Shown one piece after another: positions 1 to 7,766 of a stretch of DNA of 64,000 nt; the first letter of the stretch is position 1, and each line of letters begins with the position of its first letter. The translations under genes and the position numbers were made by a program. Below the pieces are notes generated by a model. The model saw nothing but the letters and a program-made list of their open reading frames with translations, made no database searches and was not told the DNA's origin. Location of the stretch: contig NZ_LIVQ01000005.1 of NCBI RefSeq assembly GCF_001905445.1, forward strand, positions 666,650 through 730,649. Direction: 5' to 3'. This DNA comes from Streptomyces sp. CB00455 (GTDB taxonomy: Bacteria; Actinomycetota; Actinomycetes; Streptomycetales; Streptomycetaceae).

Positions 1-620
1 GCGGGGCGCGCCGCCGCGGCGGCCTTCTTCATCCGGGCCCGCAGCACCAGTGTCACTGCCAGGCCGAACAGCACCGCCAGTCCCAGCGCCAGCCACGAGA
101 ACCGCTTCAGCCACGGCTCCGCGACGATCCCGACCGAGTAGATGACGGCCGTGGTGCCGCCCGCCCAGAGGATCCCGCCGAGGACGTTGGCGATGAGGAA
201 GCGCCAGTACGGCATGTGCAGCACGCCGGCCAGCGGCCCGGCGAAGATCCGCAGCAGGGCGACGAACCGCCCGAAGAAGACGGCCCACATCCCCCACCGC
301 TCGAAGGACCGTTCCGCCACGGCCACGTGGTCCGGTCCGAAGTGCTTGGGGAAGCGCCGTCCCAGCCGGTCCAGCAGCGGCTTGCCGCCCCGGCGCCCGA
401 TCGCGTAGCCGATGGAGTCGCCCACGATCGCCCCCACGGTGGCGCAGACGCCCAGCACCACCGGGTCGATCTCACCGTGCTGCGATGCCAGCAGCGCCGA
501 GCTGACGAGGATGATCTCCCCCGGCAGCGGGATGCCGAGGCTCTCCAGGCCGATGACCAGACCCACCAGGAGGTAGATGCTGACCGCCGGAATCGTCTCC
601 AGCCATTCCTGGATGTGCAC
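1..620 (-). CDS. DedA family (VTT/SNARE-associated) membrane protein, C-terminus beyond window
   Basis: About 206 residues are visible and no stop is reached before the window edge, so the C-terminus is missing. The chosen start is the GTG at 620, which opens a typical DedA N-terminus. Visible family features are the amphipathic/re-entrant segment with ESLGIPLPGE, a GYAIGRRGG stretch near residue 75, FGRFVALLR near residue 118 and the GG-x-x-WA turn before the last hydrophobic segment, followed by a basic tail. DedA proteins are multi-pass inner-membrane proteins of the superfamily that includes undecaprenyl-phosphate and phosphatidylethanolamine flippases; the substrate here cannot be told from sequence. 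A second VTT-type protein lies at 8545-9273. Confidence 0.85.
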   Translation of the reverse strand, partial: MHIQEWLETIPAVSIYLLVGLVIGLESLGIPLPGEIILVSSALLASQHGEIDPVVLGVCATVGAIVGDSIGYAIGRRGGKPLLDRLGRRFPKHFGPDHVAVAERSFERWGMWAVFFGRFVALLRIFAGPLAGVLHMPYWRFLIANVLGGILWAGGTTAVIYSVGIVAEPWLKRFSWLALGLAVLFGLAVTLVLRARMKKAAAAARP

Positions 621-958
621 CGGTACGTCCTCCCGAGTCGTCCGAGTCGTCCCGGCGCGCCCCCTGCGACACGCCGAACGGGCAGCCTATCCGCTCCCCA
701 TGACCGCCTCCGCCGCCGGAGACGGCCCGCCCGGGAAACGGCCCGCGAACACCTCCTGGCGGCCGGAACCCAGCACCCGGCCGTGCGGTCACGGGTCCGG
801 GAGGGCGGTCCGGAGGGCGCCGCACGGGCGGGTCACGCTCGATCCCCGAGGGGCCGGCGTGCATCCCGGGCCGCCCCGGCGGCTGTCGAGCACGACGCCG
901 ACGGGAGGGGGAGGCCGGGTTCCCGCTCTACGGGCGAGCCCGGGGGCCGCGTGCGGGT
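621..958. other. 338-bp intergenic stretch without a recognised gene
   Basis: This lies between the start of the DedA gene and the stop of the ribbon-helix-helix gene, both on the minus strand. The frames that stay open here have arginine/proline-rich translations with no family resemblance and are best read as GC-rich noise. The only structure noticed is a 9-nt direct repeat (gagtcgtcc, twice) near 634-652. It presumably holds the DedA promoter, but no clear -35/-10 pair could be picked. Confidence 0.5.
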
Positions 959-1159
959 TCAGCCCTGCGGCGGCTGGGGCCGGGAGTCGGCGTCGTGTCG
1001 GCCTTCGTCCCGGGTCCGGACCCGGGCTTCTGTGCGGTGCCCGCGCGCGATGTAGTCCCGTACGACCGCCTCCACCGCGTCCTGCGGCGATCCGACCCCG
1101 GCGAGCACCATGACTTCCACCACGAGCTCCGCGTCGAGGCTGATGTTGATCCTGGCCAC
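959..1159 (-). CDS. Small ribbon-helix-helix (VapB-antitoxin-like) protein
   Basis: A 66-residue protein starting VARINISLDAELV, the beta-strand-then-helix pattern of ribbon-helix-helix DNA-binding proteins of the VapB/DUF2191 type, with a second helix (AVEAVVRDYIAR) and an Arg/Asp-rich polar tail. The GTG at 1159 is chosen because a GGAGGGGGT ribosome-binding site sits just upstream; an in-frame ATG five codons earlier is possible. Antitoxins of this type usually sit beside a PIN-domain toxin, but none is visible next to it: the neighbours are the DedA gene and, upstream, the thioesterase behind a terminator. It may be a solitary regulator or an orphan antitoxin. Confidence 0.72.
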   Translation of the reverse strand: MARINISLDAELVVEVMVLAGVGSPQDAVEAVVRDYIARGHRTEARVRTRDEGRHDADSRPQPPQG

Positions 1160-1243
1160 CGCTACCCCCTCCATCGTCGTGCGAGGGACTCTAGCGCTGT
1201 GACCGGAAGGGTTCACCGGGTCGCGGCACCAGCAGCCGCGTAC

Positions 1244-1284
1244 CGCGGACGGCCCCCGCCCGGGAGGGGCGGGGGCCGTCCGCG
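1244..1284 (-). terminator. Perfect 18-bp stem-loop after the thioesterase gene
   Basis: Left arm 1244-1261 and right arm 1267-1284 are exact reverse complements, with a 5-nt loop. It begins 17 nt past the thioesterase stop on the minus strand and separates that gene from the ribbon-helix-helix gene. There is no U-tract, as is usual for Streptomyces terminators. Confidence 0.8.
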
Positions 1285-1301
1285 GCGGGGCCGGGAAGCG
1301 G

Positions 1302-1754
1302 TTACGCGTTCGGGCGCAGGGTCCAGACGACGGTCATCTCGCCGGTCACGGCCTCGTCCTCGCGCTGGATGGCGACCATGACGGGGAACTCGGGGCGGCC
1401 GCCCGCGTCGAGCTCGGCCACGACCTCCGCCGCCGGGCGGCCCAGGGTCGCGGTGGCGGTCACGACGCCCTTGGCGAGCTTCTTGTAGCCGATCTCGGCC
1501 TTCACCGCGAGGGGTACGGCGCGCGAGAGCTGCTCGCCGAAGGCGGCCAGGACGATCGCGCCGCTCGCGGACTCGGCGAGGGTGAACATGGCGCCGGCGT
1601 GCGGGCCGCCGACGTGGTTGTGGAAGTCGGGCTGGTCCGGAAGGCGGACGACCGCGCGCTCGGGGGTGGTCTCCAGGAACTGGAGGTTCAGGGTCCGGGC
1701 CATCGGCACCGTCGCGGCGAGCAGTTCGCCCACGTTCATCTGGTCTGCGCTCAT
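1302..1754 (-). CDS. Hotdog-fold thioesterase-like protein (DUF4442/PaaI type)
   Basis: 150 residues, the usual length of a single hotdog domain. The NHVGGPHAGAMFTLAE segment at residues ~46-61 has the HxGxxF-type turn leading into the central helix, and the last strands (VATATLG ... GEMTVVWTL) fit the DUF4442/acyl-CoA thioesterase-like family. Members hydrolyse or bind acyl thioesters, but the substrate is unknown. The ATG at 1754 has almost no ribosome-binding site; a -10-like TAACAT lies about a dozen nt upstream on the minus strand, so leaderless transcription is plausible. The 24-bp tandem repeat at 1771-1818 covers the region where its promoter would lie. Confidence 0.8.
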   Translation of the reverse strand: MSADQMNVGELLAATVPMARTLNLQFLETTPERAVVRLPDQPDFHNHVGGPHAGAMFTLAESASGAIVLAAFGEQLSRAVPLAVKAEIGYKKLAKGVVTATATLGRPAAEVVAELDAGGRPEFPVMVAIQREDEAVTGEMTVVWTLRPNA

Positions 1755-1770
1755 GAACCGCTATGTTACC

Positions 1771-1818
1771 CACGAGTAGATGCGCTTGGCCAGACACGAG
1801 TAGATGCGCTTGGCCAGA
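1771..1818. repeat. Perfect 24-bp tandem duplication in a divergent promoter region
   Basis: Positions 1771-1794 and 1795-1818 are identical, head to tail. The repeat lies between the divergent thioesterase (start 1754) and membrane-protein (start 1875) genes, where their promoters must be. It may be a recent slippage or duplication event, or a doubled regulator site. Confidence 0.9.
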
Positions 1819-1874
1819 GCGGGCACGGGGGCGGCCGTGGCCCTCCTCGGCGGCTCCCACTATCGTTACCGGCC

Positions 1875-2885
1875 ATGTGGCCAGGACAGCAGCAGCCGCC
1901 CGGGGGCGAGCAGAACCCCCAGGACGCGCAACAGAACCCGTACCAGCAGCAGTCGGGACAGCCGGGACAGCCGAACCCGTACCAGCAGCAGCCGGGCTAC
2001 GGGTACCCGCAGCCGGGCTACCAGACGCCCCCGCCCGTCCAGCCGTGGGGCCAGCAGCCGCCGCAGGCCCCGCCGCCGGGGGGCGGAGGCAGCCCGTACT
2101 CCACCAAGACCGTCGCCATCGTCGCGGCCGCCGCCGTCGTGGTGGCCGCCGCCGCGACCGGCGCCTTCGTCCTGACCCGGGACGGCAAGACCGACCAGGC
2201 CGACAAGCCGCCCGCGGCCTCCTCCGCCCCGCCGTCGGCCGCGCCCGCCCCGGCCGGCAGCAGCCCGAACCCGCGGGCCGGCGGGGAGAACAAGCCGTTG
2301 ATCCCGGGGTGGAAGGTCGTGGTCAACCCGACTCACGGCACCGCCTTCGACGTCCCACCGGAGTGGAACGTGCTGGGCTCCGGCATGTCCGTGGGCTTCG
2401 AGGACGAAGCGAAGAAGGACGGCTCGCCCTTCGTGATGATGTCCGCACCGGCCTACCTCAAGGAGGACTGGTGCAAGGTCGATTCCAACAAGGACGGCCG
2501 CGAGGAGACCAAGTCGCTGGCCGGCACCGGGACCAAGGGCGGTCAGGGCGCGAAGGACACCGCCGAGCTCTCGCGCAACGCGGCGGGCAGCTGGGCGTAC
2601 GCCGCGTACGGCCAGCCGCAGCCCCAGGAAGTCACCAAGATCAGCGAGTCCAAGGAGTACACCACTGCGTCGGGTCTCAAGGGTCACGTGGCCACGGCGA
2701 CCGTGAGCGGTTTGCCGAAGGCGACCAAGTGCGACTCCGACGGCAAGTCCATCGCCTTCAGCTTCAAGAACGCCAAGGGTGACTTCGCCAGCTGGGTCCT
2801 CTACAGCGCCGCGGGCGTTCCGGACGAGGTCAGCCAGGAGACGCAGGAGAAGATCCTGAGCACGGTCCGCCTCAGCACGGGCTGA
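1875..2885 (+). CDS. Pro/Gln-rich single-pass membrane protein, unknown function
   Basis: 336 residues. Residues 1-75 are a disordered, cytoplasmic tail rich in Q, P, G and Y (repeated NPYQQQ and GYGYPQPGY). Residues 79-100 are one transmembrane helix, and the rest is an Ala/Pro-rich linker followed by an extracellular domain of about 200 residues containing two cysteines (one near WCKVDSN, one near KCDSDGK) that could pair. This layout is common in Streptomyces cell-surface proteins of unknown role. The ATG at 1875 begins MWPGQQQPPG; there is no strong ribosome-binding site, so the message may be leaderless. An in-frame extension upstream to 1599 runs through the antiparallel thioesterase gene and is rejected. 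Confidence 0.8.
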   Translation: MWPGQQQPPGGEQNPQDAQQNPYQQQSGQPGQPNPYQQQPGYGYPQPGYQTPPPVQPWGQQPPQAPPPGGGGSPYSTKTVAIVAAAAVVVAAAATGAFVLTRDGKTDQADKPPAASSAPPSAAPAPAGSSPNPRAGGENKPLIPGWKVVVNPTHGTAFDVPPEWNVLGSGMSVGFEDEAKKDGSPFVMMSAPAYLKEDWCKVDSNKDGREETKSLAGTGTKGGQGAKDTAELSRNAAGSWAYAAYGQPQPQEVTKISESKEYTTASGLKGHVATATVSGLPKATKCDSDGKSIAFSFKNAKGDFASWVLYSAAGVPDEVSQETQEKILSTVRLSTG

Positions 2886-2955
2886 TCGGCCGCCGGCGCC
2901 GCCCAGGTCCGGCAATCCGTTTGGATTCCCGGACCGGGGCGGGGATAGTCCGGGT

Positions 2956-4275
2956 GTGAGTTCTCCTTCCCCCGCCCCGTCCGCGACACCCGCGCGCCCC
3001 CGCCGGCCCGCCTGGGCGGGCCGCAACTACACCCTGCTGACGGGTGCGGCGGTCGTGACGAACCTGGGCAGCCACGGAGCACTCATCGCGGCCGCCTTCG
3101 CGGTCCTGGAGGCCGGCGGCTCCGGGGGCGACGTCGGCCTGGTCGCCGCCGCCCGCACGCTGCCGCTCGTCCTCTTCCTCCTCATAGGCGGCGCCCTGGC
3201 GGACCGGCTGCCGCGCCACCGCGTGATGGTCGCGGCCAACGCCCTGAACTGCCTCTCGCAGGCGGCCTTCGCGCTGCTCGTCCTCACCGGCGAGCCCCGG
3301 CTGTGGCAGATGATGCTGCTGACCGCGCTGTGCGGCACCGGCACGGCCTTCTTCAATCCGGCCGCCGAAGGCATGCTCCTCTCCACCGTCTCCGGGGAGC
3401 ACGCCAACCGCGCCTTCGCGCTCTTCCGCATGGCGATGAACGGCGCGGGCATCGGCGGCGCCGCGCTCGGCGGCGCGCTGATCGCCGCCGTCGGACCCGG
3501 CTGGGTGCTCGCCGTGGACGCGGCGGCCTTCGCCATCGCGGGCGCCCTGCGGGCCTTCCTCGACGTGGGCCACATCGCCGACCGGGCCCCCGGCGGTGGT
3601 CTCCTGGCCGATCTGCGCGAGGGCTGGGTCGAGTTCAGGACACGGCCCTGGCTGTGGAGCATCGTGCTGCAATTCTCGGTCGTGGTCGCCGTCGTGGGCG
3701 CCGCGGAGGCGGTCTACGGTCCGCTGGTCGCGCGGGACCGGCTGGGCGGGCCCGCGCCCTGGGGCCTGGCCCTGGCCCTCTTCGGCGCGGGCACCATCGC
3801 CGGCGCCGTCCTGATGATGCTGTGGAAGCCGCGCCGGCTGCTGCTGGTGGGCACCTTGTGCGTGTTCCCGCTGGCCCTGCCGTCGGCGGGCCTGGCCCTG
3901 CCGCTGCCGGTGTGGGGGCTGTGCGCCGTGATGTTCGCCAGCGGGGCCGCCATCGAGGTCTTCGGCGTGAACTGGATGACCACCATGCACCAGGAGATCC
4001 CCGAGGGGAAGTTCTCCCGGGTCTCGGCCTACGACTGGTTCGGCTCGGTGTCGATGCTGCCGCTGGCCACCGCCTTCGCCGGCCCGGCCGAGTCGGCCTT
4101 CGGCCGCACCCCGGCGCTGTGGGGCTGCGCGGGCCTGGTGGTCCTGGTCACCGCCCTGGTCCTGCTGGTCCCGGACGTCCGCCGCATGAGGCGGCGGCGC
4201 CCGCACGCCCGGTCGCCCGTGGTCCCGGCTCCCGCGTCTCCCCTTCCCACCGGGCCCAGCCCCGCCGGGACCTGA
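2956..4275 (+). CDS. Major facilitator superfamily transporter (DHA3-like)
   Basis: 439 residues with about 12 hydrophobic segments. The loop after TM2 (GALADRLPRHRV, residues ~74-85) is the MFS motif A equivalent, and the overall pattern (SGEHANRAFALFRMAMNGAGIGG in the first half; FSRVSAYDWFGSVSMLPL in the second) is that of the DHA3 macrolide-efflux-type branch. It probably exports a small hydrophobic compound by proton antiport; the substrate is not inferable. GTG start at 2956. The tail is basic then Pro-rich. Downstream, the next gene converges on it from 4356. Confidence 0.87.
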   Translation: MSSPSPAPSATPARPRRPAWAGRNYTLLTGAAVVTNLGSHGALIAAAFAVLEAGGSGGDVGLVAAARTLPLVLFLLIGGALADRLPRHRVMVAANALNCLSQAAFALLVLTGEPRLWQMMLLTALCGTGTAFFNPAAEGMLLSTVSGEHANRAFALFRMAMNGAGIGGAALGGALIAAVGPGWVLAVDAAAFAIAGALRAFLDVGHIADRAPGGGLLADLREGWVEFRTRPWLWSIVLQFSVVVAVVGAAEAVYGPLVARDRLGGPAPWGLALALFGAGTIAGAVLMMLWKPRRLLLVGTLCVFPLALPSAGLALPLPVWGLCAVMFASGAAIEVFGVNWMTTMHQEIPEGKFSRVSAYDWFGSVSMLPLATAFAGPAESAFGRTPALWGCAGLVVLVTALVLLVPDVRRMRRRRPHARSPVVPAPASPLPTGPSPAGT

Positions 4276-4355
4276 GGCACGGGTCCCCGAACCGCCCCGC
4301 CGCGCGCCGTCCGCCGATCGCCCGCCGGCGGGCGGCCCGCCGGCCGCCGGGCGGC

Positions 4356-5252
4356 TCACCCGAGACTGAACGCTCCGGCCGGCGGCGGCGGAGAGGCCAC
4401 CGCGTCCGCGTCGGCCACCGGGAGCGCGCCCCGCGCGAACCGGACCGGCCCGTCCCCGTACTCCACCCGCGCCGGGAAGGCGTCGGAGGCGCATCTGCGC
4501 GCCAGCGCGGCCACCTCCAGCGGAGCGTCACAGGCCAGCAGCACCGCATTGCCGAAACGGCGCCCGCGCAGTACGGACGGTTCCGCGATCAGCGCCAGCT
4601 CCCGGAACACCGCCCCGAAGTTGGCCAGTTGGGCGCGCAGGAAGTCGAAGGGCGCCCCATCGGCAAGGTTCGCCGCGTACAGCCCGCCGGGCCTGAGCAC
4701 GCGGGCCGCCTGGCGCGCGTACTCCACCGACGTCAGCTGCGCCGGCACCCGCGCGCCGCCGAAGACGTCGGCGACCAGCACGTCCGCGCTCCGCGCCGGC
4801 GCCGCCTCCAGCCAGGCCCGGGCGTCGGCGACGTGCACCGTGATGTCGGCGCCCCGGGGCACCGGCAGGTGCGCGGCGACCAGATCCACCAGACCGGCGT
4901 CGAACTCGACGACCTGCTGCCGCGATCCCGGCCGGGTCACCGCGGCGTAGCGCGGCAGGGTGAGGGCGCCGCCGCCCAGGTGCAGCAGGTCGAGGGCGAG
5001 CCCCGGAGCGGCCACGCAGTCCAGGACGTGCGCGAGGCGGCGCACGTACTCGAACTCGAGGTGCTGCGGGTCGTCCAGGTCGACGTACGACTGCGGGGCC
5101 CCGTCGACGGTCAGCAGCCAGGCCCGCTCCCGGTCCACGTCCGGCATCAGCTTGGCGGTGCCCTGGCCCACCTCCCGGATCACGGGGATCCGCTCGTCAC
5201 CCTGCCCGTCGGTCTCTTCGTCGCCCTGCCGGTCGGCCCGTTCGTCGCTCAC
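4356..5252 (-). CDS. Spermidine-synthase-like methyltransferase-fold protein
   Basis: 298 residues. A Rossmann-type glycine loop (LLHLGGGALTLPRY, ~90-103), an acidic residue ending the next strand (VVEFDAGLVDL), an HVADARAWL segment and VADVFGGARVP match the fused/solitary spermidine-synthase-like family of actinobacteria. The usual polyamine synthase active-site DxxxxD is not obvious and the catalytic loop reads ADVFGG, so it may be a related SAM-dependent enzyme and not a true spermidine synthase. GTG start at 5252, with GGAGC just upstream but tightly spaced; a longer in-frame reading exists but runs into the upstream patatin gene. The first 35 residues are polar and Glu/Asp-rich. Confidence 0.78.
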   Translation of the reverse strand: MSDERADRQGDEETDGQGDERIPVIREVGQGTAKLMPDVDRERAWLLTVDGAPQSYVDLDDPQHLEFEYVRRLAHVLDCVAAPGLALDLLHLGGGALTLPRYAAVTRPGSRQQVVEFDAGLVDLVAAHLPVPRGADITVHVADARAWLEAAPARSADVLVADVFGGARVPAQLTSVEYARQAARVLRPGGLYAANLADGAPFDFLRAQLANFGAVFRELALIAEPSVLRGRRFGNAVLLACDAPLEVAALARRCASDAFPARVEYGDGPVRFARGALPVADADAVASPPPPAGAFSLG

Positions 5253-5311
5253 CGCTCCATTGTCCGGCAGGTCGCGGGCCGCCCCTGCCTTCGGGACCGC
5301 CGGCCCTGCCC

Positions 5312-6169
5312 CTATGTCCGCGGCGGCCCGGACCAGAGCGCGGCCGCCTCGGCCGCGTGGCCGACCGCTTGCGCCAGGCCCGCCCGGGCGGCCGGGTCCC
5401 GCCGGGCCGGGTCCAGCACGTTGCGGCCGAATGCCTTGCGCGCCGCCGGCGAAGGCGTGATGAGCAGCACCCGCGCGCCCGCCTCCCGCAGCCCGGCGGC
5501 CTGCGCCGCCGGCGAGGGGACGAGAGCGGAACCGAGTGCGAGGGGGGCGATGACCACCACGCGCGCGTACCCGGCGGCCAGATCGGCGTTGGTGGCGGAA
5601 CGGACGCCGCCGTCGATGTACCGGCGTCCGCCGATCGTGGCGGGCGGCCACACCCCCGGTACCGCGCAGCTCGCCGAGACCGCGTCGAGCAGCCCGGCCC
5701 CGCTCTCGCGGTCGAAGGCCCGGAACTCGCCGGTGAGCGCGTCGACCGCGGTGACGACGAACCGCCGCCGCGGCCACTCGTGGGAGACCAGGCGGGCCTC
5801 CAGCACCTTGCGGCGCTCGCCCTCCGGGCCCGTGTCGGCGGCCAGCGCGACGGCGCCGATCCGCCGCCGGTAGGCCGTGGCGTCCCGCGAGCGGGCCATC
5901 GTGACGGCGTACCGCGCGATGAGCCCCGCCCCCAGCCGGGCCGGGAGTTCCCCGCCCGGGTCGCCGAGCTGGCGCTCGTACAGCTCCTGCGGTCCGAGCA
6001 GTCCCGACGTCAGCTGTGCACCGACGACCGAACCCGCGGAGGTGCCGACGACGAGGTCGGCGGTGGTGAGGTCCACTCCCGCGCGGGCCAGGCCGTACAG
6101 GATCCCGCACTCCCAGCCGACGCCGGCCAGTCCTCCGCCGCCGAGCACCAGTGCCGTGTCGCCGCCCAT
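5312..6169 (-). CDS. Patatin-like phospholipase family protein
   Basis: 285 residues. The oxyanion loop GGGGLAG (10-16), nucleophile elbow GTSAG (Ser44) and the catalytic Asp in YIDGGVRS (~Asp186) are all present, so the Ser-Asp dyad of the patatin/RssA-type lipid acyl hydrolases looks intact. There is no signal peptide or membrane segment, suggesting a cytoplasmic or peripherally bound enzyme acting on phospholipid or neutral lipid. The ATG at 6169 is preferred because GAGGGG precedes it and the beta-strand leading to GGGG begins immediately; a GTG 22 codons earlier is also in frame. Confidence 0.88.
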   Translation of the reverse strand: MGGDTALVLGGGGLAGVGWECGILYGLARAGVDLTTADLVVGTSAGSVVGAQLTSGLLGPQELYERQLGDPGGELPARLGAGLIARYAVTMARSRDATAYRRRIGAVALAADTGPEGERRKVLEARLVSHEWPRRRFVVTAVDALTGEFRAFDRESGAGLLDAVSASCAVPGVWPPATIGGRRYIDGGVRSATNADLAAGYARVVVIAPLALGSALVPSPAAQAAGLREAGARVLLITPSPAARKAFGRNVLDPARRDPAARAGLAQAVGHAAEAAALWSGPPRT

Positions 6170-6262
6170 CTCCGACCGCCCCTCCGCGATGCCTGTGGTG
6201 ACGGCAGTCTGGCGCAGCAGGTCCGCCGCCACCACAGGGGGGCCGGGATCAGGCCCGCCGGG

Positions 6263-7444
6263 TCACCCCAGTACGGCCGTGACCGTGCCCGCGCCGACGG
6301 TCCGTCCGCCCTCGCGGACGGCGAAGCCGAGGCCCGGCTCCAACGGGACGTCCCGTCCGAGCTCGACGGTCATCGTGACCGTCTCCCCCGGCCGGGCCGC
6401 GCCGGCCCCGCCCAGGTCCACGTCCCCCACCACGTCGGCGGTCCGGATGTAGAACTGCGGCCGGTAGCCGGTGACGACCGGTGTCCTGCGGCCTCCTTCG
6501 CGCCCGGAGAGCACGTACACCCGGGCGGTGAAGCGCCGCGTGGGCGTCACGCTGCCGGGAGCGGCCACCACGTGCCCGCGGCGCACCCCGTCCCGGGGCA
6601 CCCCGCGCAGGAGCAGCGCGACGTTGTCGCCGGCCTCGGCGGACTCCATCGGCTTGCCGAAGGTCTCCAGCCCGGTGACGACCGTCCGGGCCGGCTCCCC
6701 GTCGCCGCCGAGCACGCTCACGGGGTCGCCGAGGCGTACGCGGCCGCGCTCGACGGCGCCCGTCACGACGGTCCCGCGCCCGGTGATGGTCAGGACGTTC
6801 TCCACCGGCAGCAGGAACGGCGCATCGGTGTAGCGCACCGGCGTGGGCACGTAGGTGTCGACGGCGTCCAGCAGCGCCTGGACCGCCCCCGTCCACTGCG
6901 GGTCGCCTTGCAGCGCCCCCAGTCCGGAGACCCGTACGACCGGCGCCGTCTCGCCTCCGTAGCCGTGCGCGGTGAGCAGTTCGCGGACCTCCAGCTCGAC
7001 CAGGTCGGTGAGTTCGGGGTCCCCGGCGTCGGCCTTGTTCAGGGCCACCACGATGTGGTCGACGCCGACCTGCCGGGCGAGGAGCACGTGCTCGGCGGTC
7101 TGCGGCATGACCCCGTCGAGCGCGGAGACCACGAGGATCGCGCCGTCGAGCTGCGCGGCGCCGGTGACCATGTTCTTGACGTAGTCGGCGTGGCCGGGCA
7201 TGTCGACGTGGGCGTAGTGGCGGGTGTCGGTCTCGTACTCGACGTGCGTGAGGTTGATGGTGATCCCGCGCCGGGCCTCCTCGGGGGCCCGGTCGATGCG
7301 GTCGAAGGGCACGAAGGAGGCGCCCCCGCGCTCGGCGAGGACCTTGGTGATGGCGGCGGTGAGGGTGGTCTTGCCGTGGTCGACGTGACCCATGGTGCCG
7401 ATGTTGAGGTGCGGCTTGGTCCGCACGAAGGCCGTCTTGGCCAT
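6263..7444 (-). CDS. tuf3: Divergent elongation factor Tu (EF-Tu3 type)
   Basis: 393 residues with a full EF-Tu layout. G1 is GHVDHGKT (19-26), switch I is RGITI (59-63), G3 is DMPGH (81-85), and domains II and III follow with TITGRGTVVTG and the FTARVYVLSGREGGRRTPV stretch. Differences from a housekeeping Streptomyces EF-Tu include NKAD (136-139) for the near-universal NKCD, NLTHVEYET for the usual I(S/A)HVEYET, and SGLGAL at the SAL position. In S. coelicolor the third tuf gene encodes such a divergent, non-essential EF-Tu and is known to be under positive stringent control; assignment to that type is by resemblance. Good ribosome-binding site AGGGGAAG before the ATG. It stands alone, with ~275 nt of leader. 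Confidence 0.88.
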   Translation of the reverse strand: MAKTAFVRTKPHLNIGTMGHVDHGKTTLTAAITKVLAERGGASFVPFDRIDRAPEEARRGITINLTHVEYETDTRHYAHVDMPGHADYVKNMVTGAAQLDGAILVVSALDGVMPQTAEHVLLARQVGVDHIVVALNKADAGDPELTDLVELEVRELLTAHGYGGETAPVVRVSGLGALQGDPQWTGAVQALLDAVDTYVPTPVRYTDAPFLLPVENVLTITGRGTVVTGAVERGRVRLGDPVSVLGGDGEPARTVVTGLETFGKPMESAEAGDNVALLLRGVPRDGVRRGHVVAAPGSVTPTRRFTARVYVLSGREGGRRTPVVTGYRPQFYIRTADVVGDVDLGGAGAARPGETVTMTVELGRDVPLEPGLGFAVREGGRTVGAGTVTAVLG

Positions 7445-7534
7445 GATGTCTTCCCCTGGGCTCGAAGCCTGAACGGGACCCCTGGACCGGGCCGACCCTC
7501 CCCCTGCGGGGTCCGCCGGACGATCCGGGAAGGG

Positions 7535-7645
7535 TCAGCTTCGTGCGCCGTCGTATGCGGCGAAGGGGAATGCCTCTGCGAATGCGGCAGCCTTCGGCGC
7601 GTCCGCGACTGCGGACGGTGCGACGAGGAAGGCGTACCGGGACAT
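7535..7645 (-). CDS. Candidate 36-codon leader ORF upstream of tuf3
   Basis: In the roughly 320-nt gene-free stretch between tuf3 and the AlkD-like gene, the minus strand has ATG at 7645 and TGA at 7535-7537, giving a peptide that begins MSRYAFLVAPSAV and ends AAYDGARS. It ends about 90 nt before the tuf3 start. An AGGGG lies only one base before the ATG, which is too close for a normal ribosome-binding site. It could be a real small protein, a leader peptide acting on tuf3, a decayed N-terminus of a longer gene, or chance. The rest of the stretch holds a GGCACCGGTGCC palindrome (7710-7721) and presumably the tuf3 promoter. Confidence 0.3.
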   Translation of the reverse strand: MSRYAFLVAPSAVADAPKAAAFAEAFPFAAYDGARS

Positions 7646-7718
7646 GCCCCTGATGCTGCCCGACCGCTCCTGGCGCGTCGAGTGGATTTCCGCGGCGGCC
7701 GGGCCTGTTGGCACCGGT

Positions 7719-7736
7719 GCCGGGCCGGGGCCCGGC
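7719..7736 (-). terminator. GC hairpin after the AlkD-like gene
   Basis: 8-bp perfect arms (7719-7726 and 7729-7736) lie about 30 nt past the AlkD-like stop. The neighbouring sequence is full of GGGCC/GGCCC runs that could extend or compete with it. A likely but unproved terminator separating that gene from tuf3. Confidence 0.5.
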
Positions 7737-7766
7737 AGGGGTCCTTGCCAGGGCCCCGGGGTCCTG

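Noticed and set aside
959..1159. A toxin-antitoxin module at the ribbon-helix-helix gene
   Set aside because: No PIN, RelE or other toxin-like gene is adjacent on either side, so only an antitoxin-like protein can be claimed.
3303..5873. An 856-codon plus-strand open frame and similar long open frames antiparallel to real genes
   Set aside because: Arg/Pro/Gly-rich translations opposite genes with clear domains; in such GC-rich DNA, antisense frames stay open by chance.
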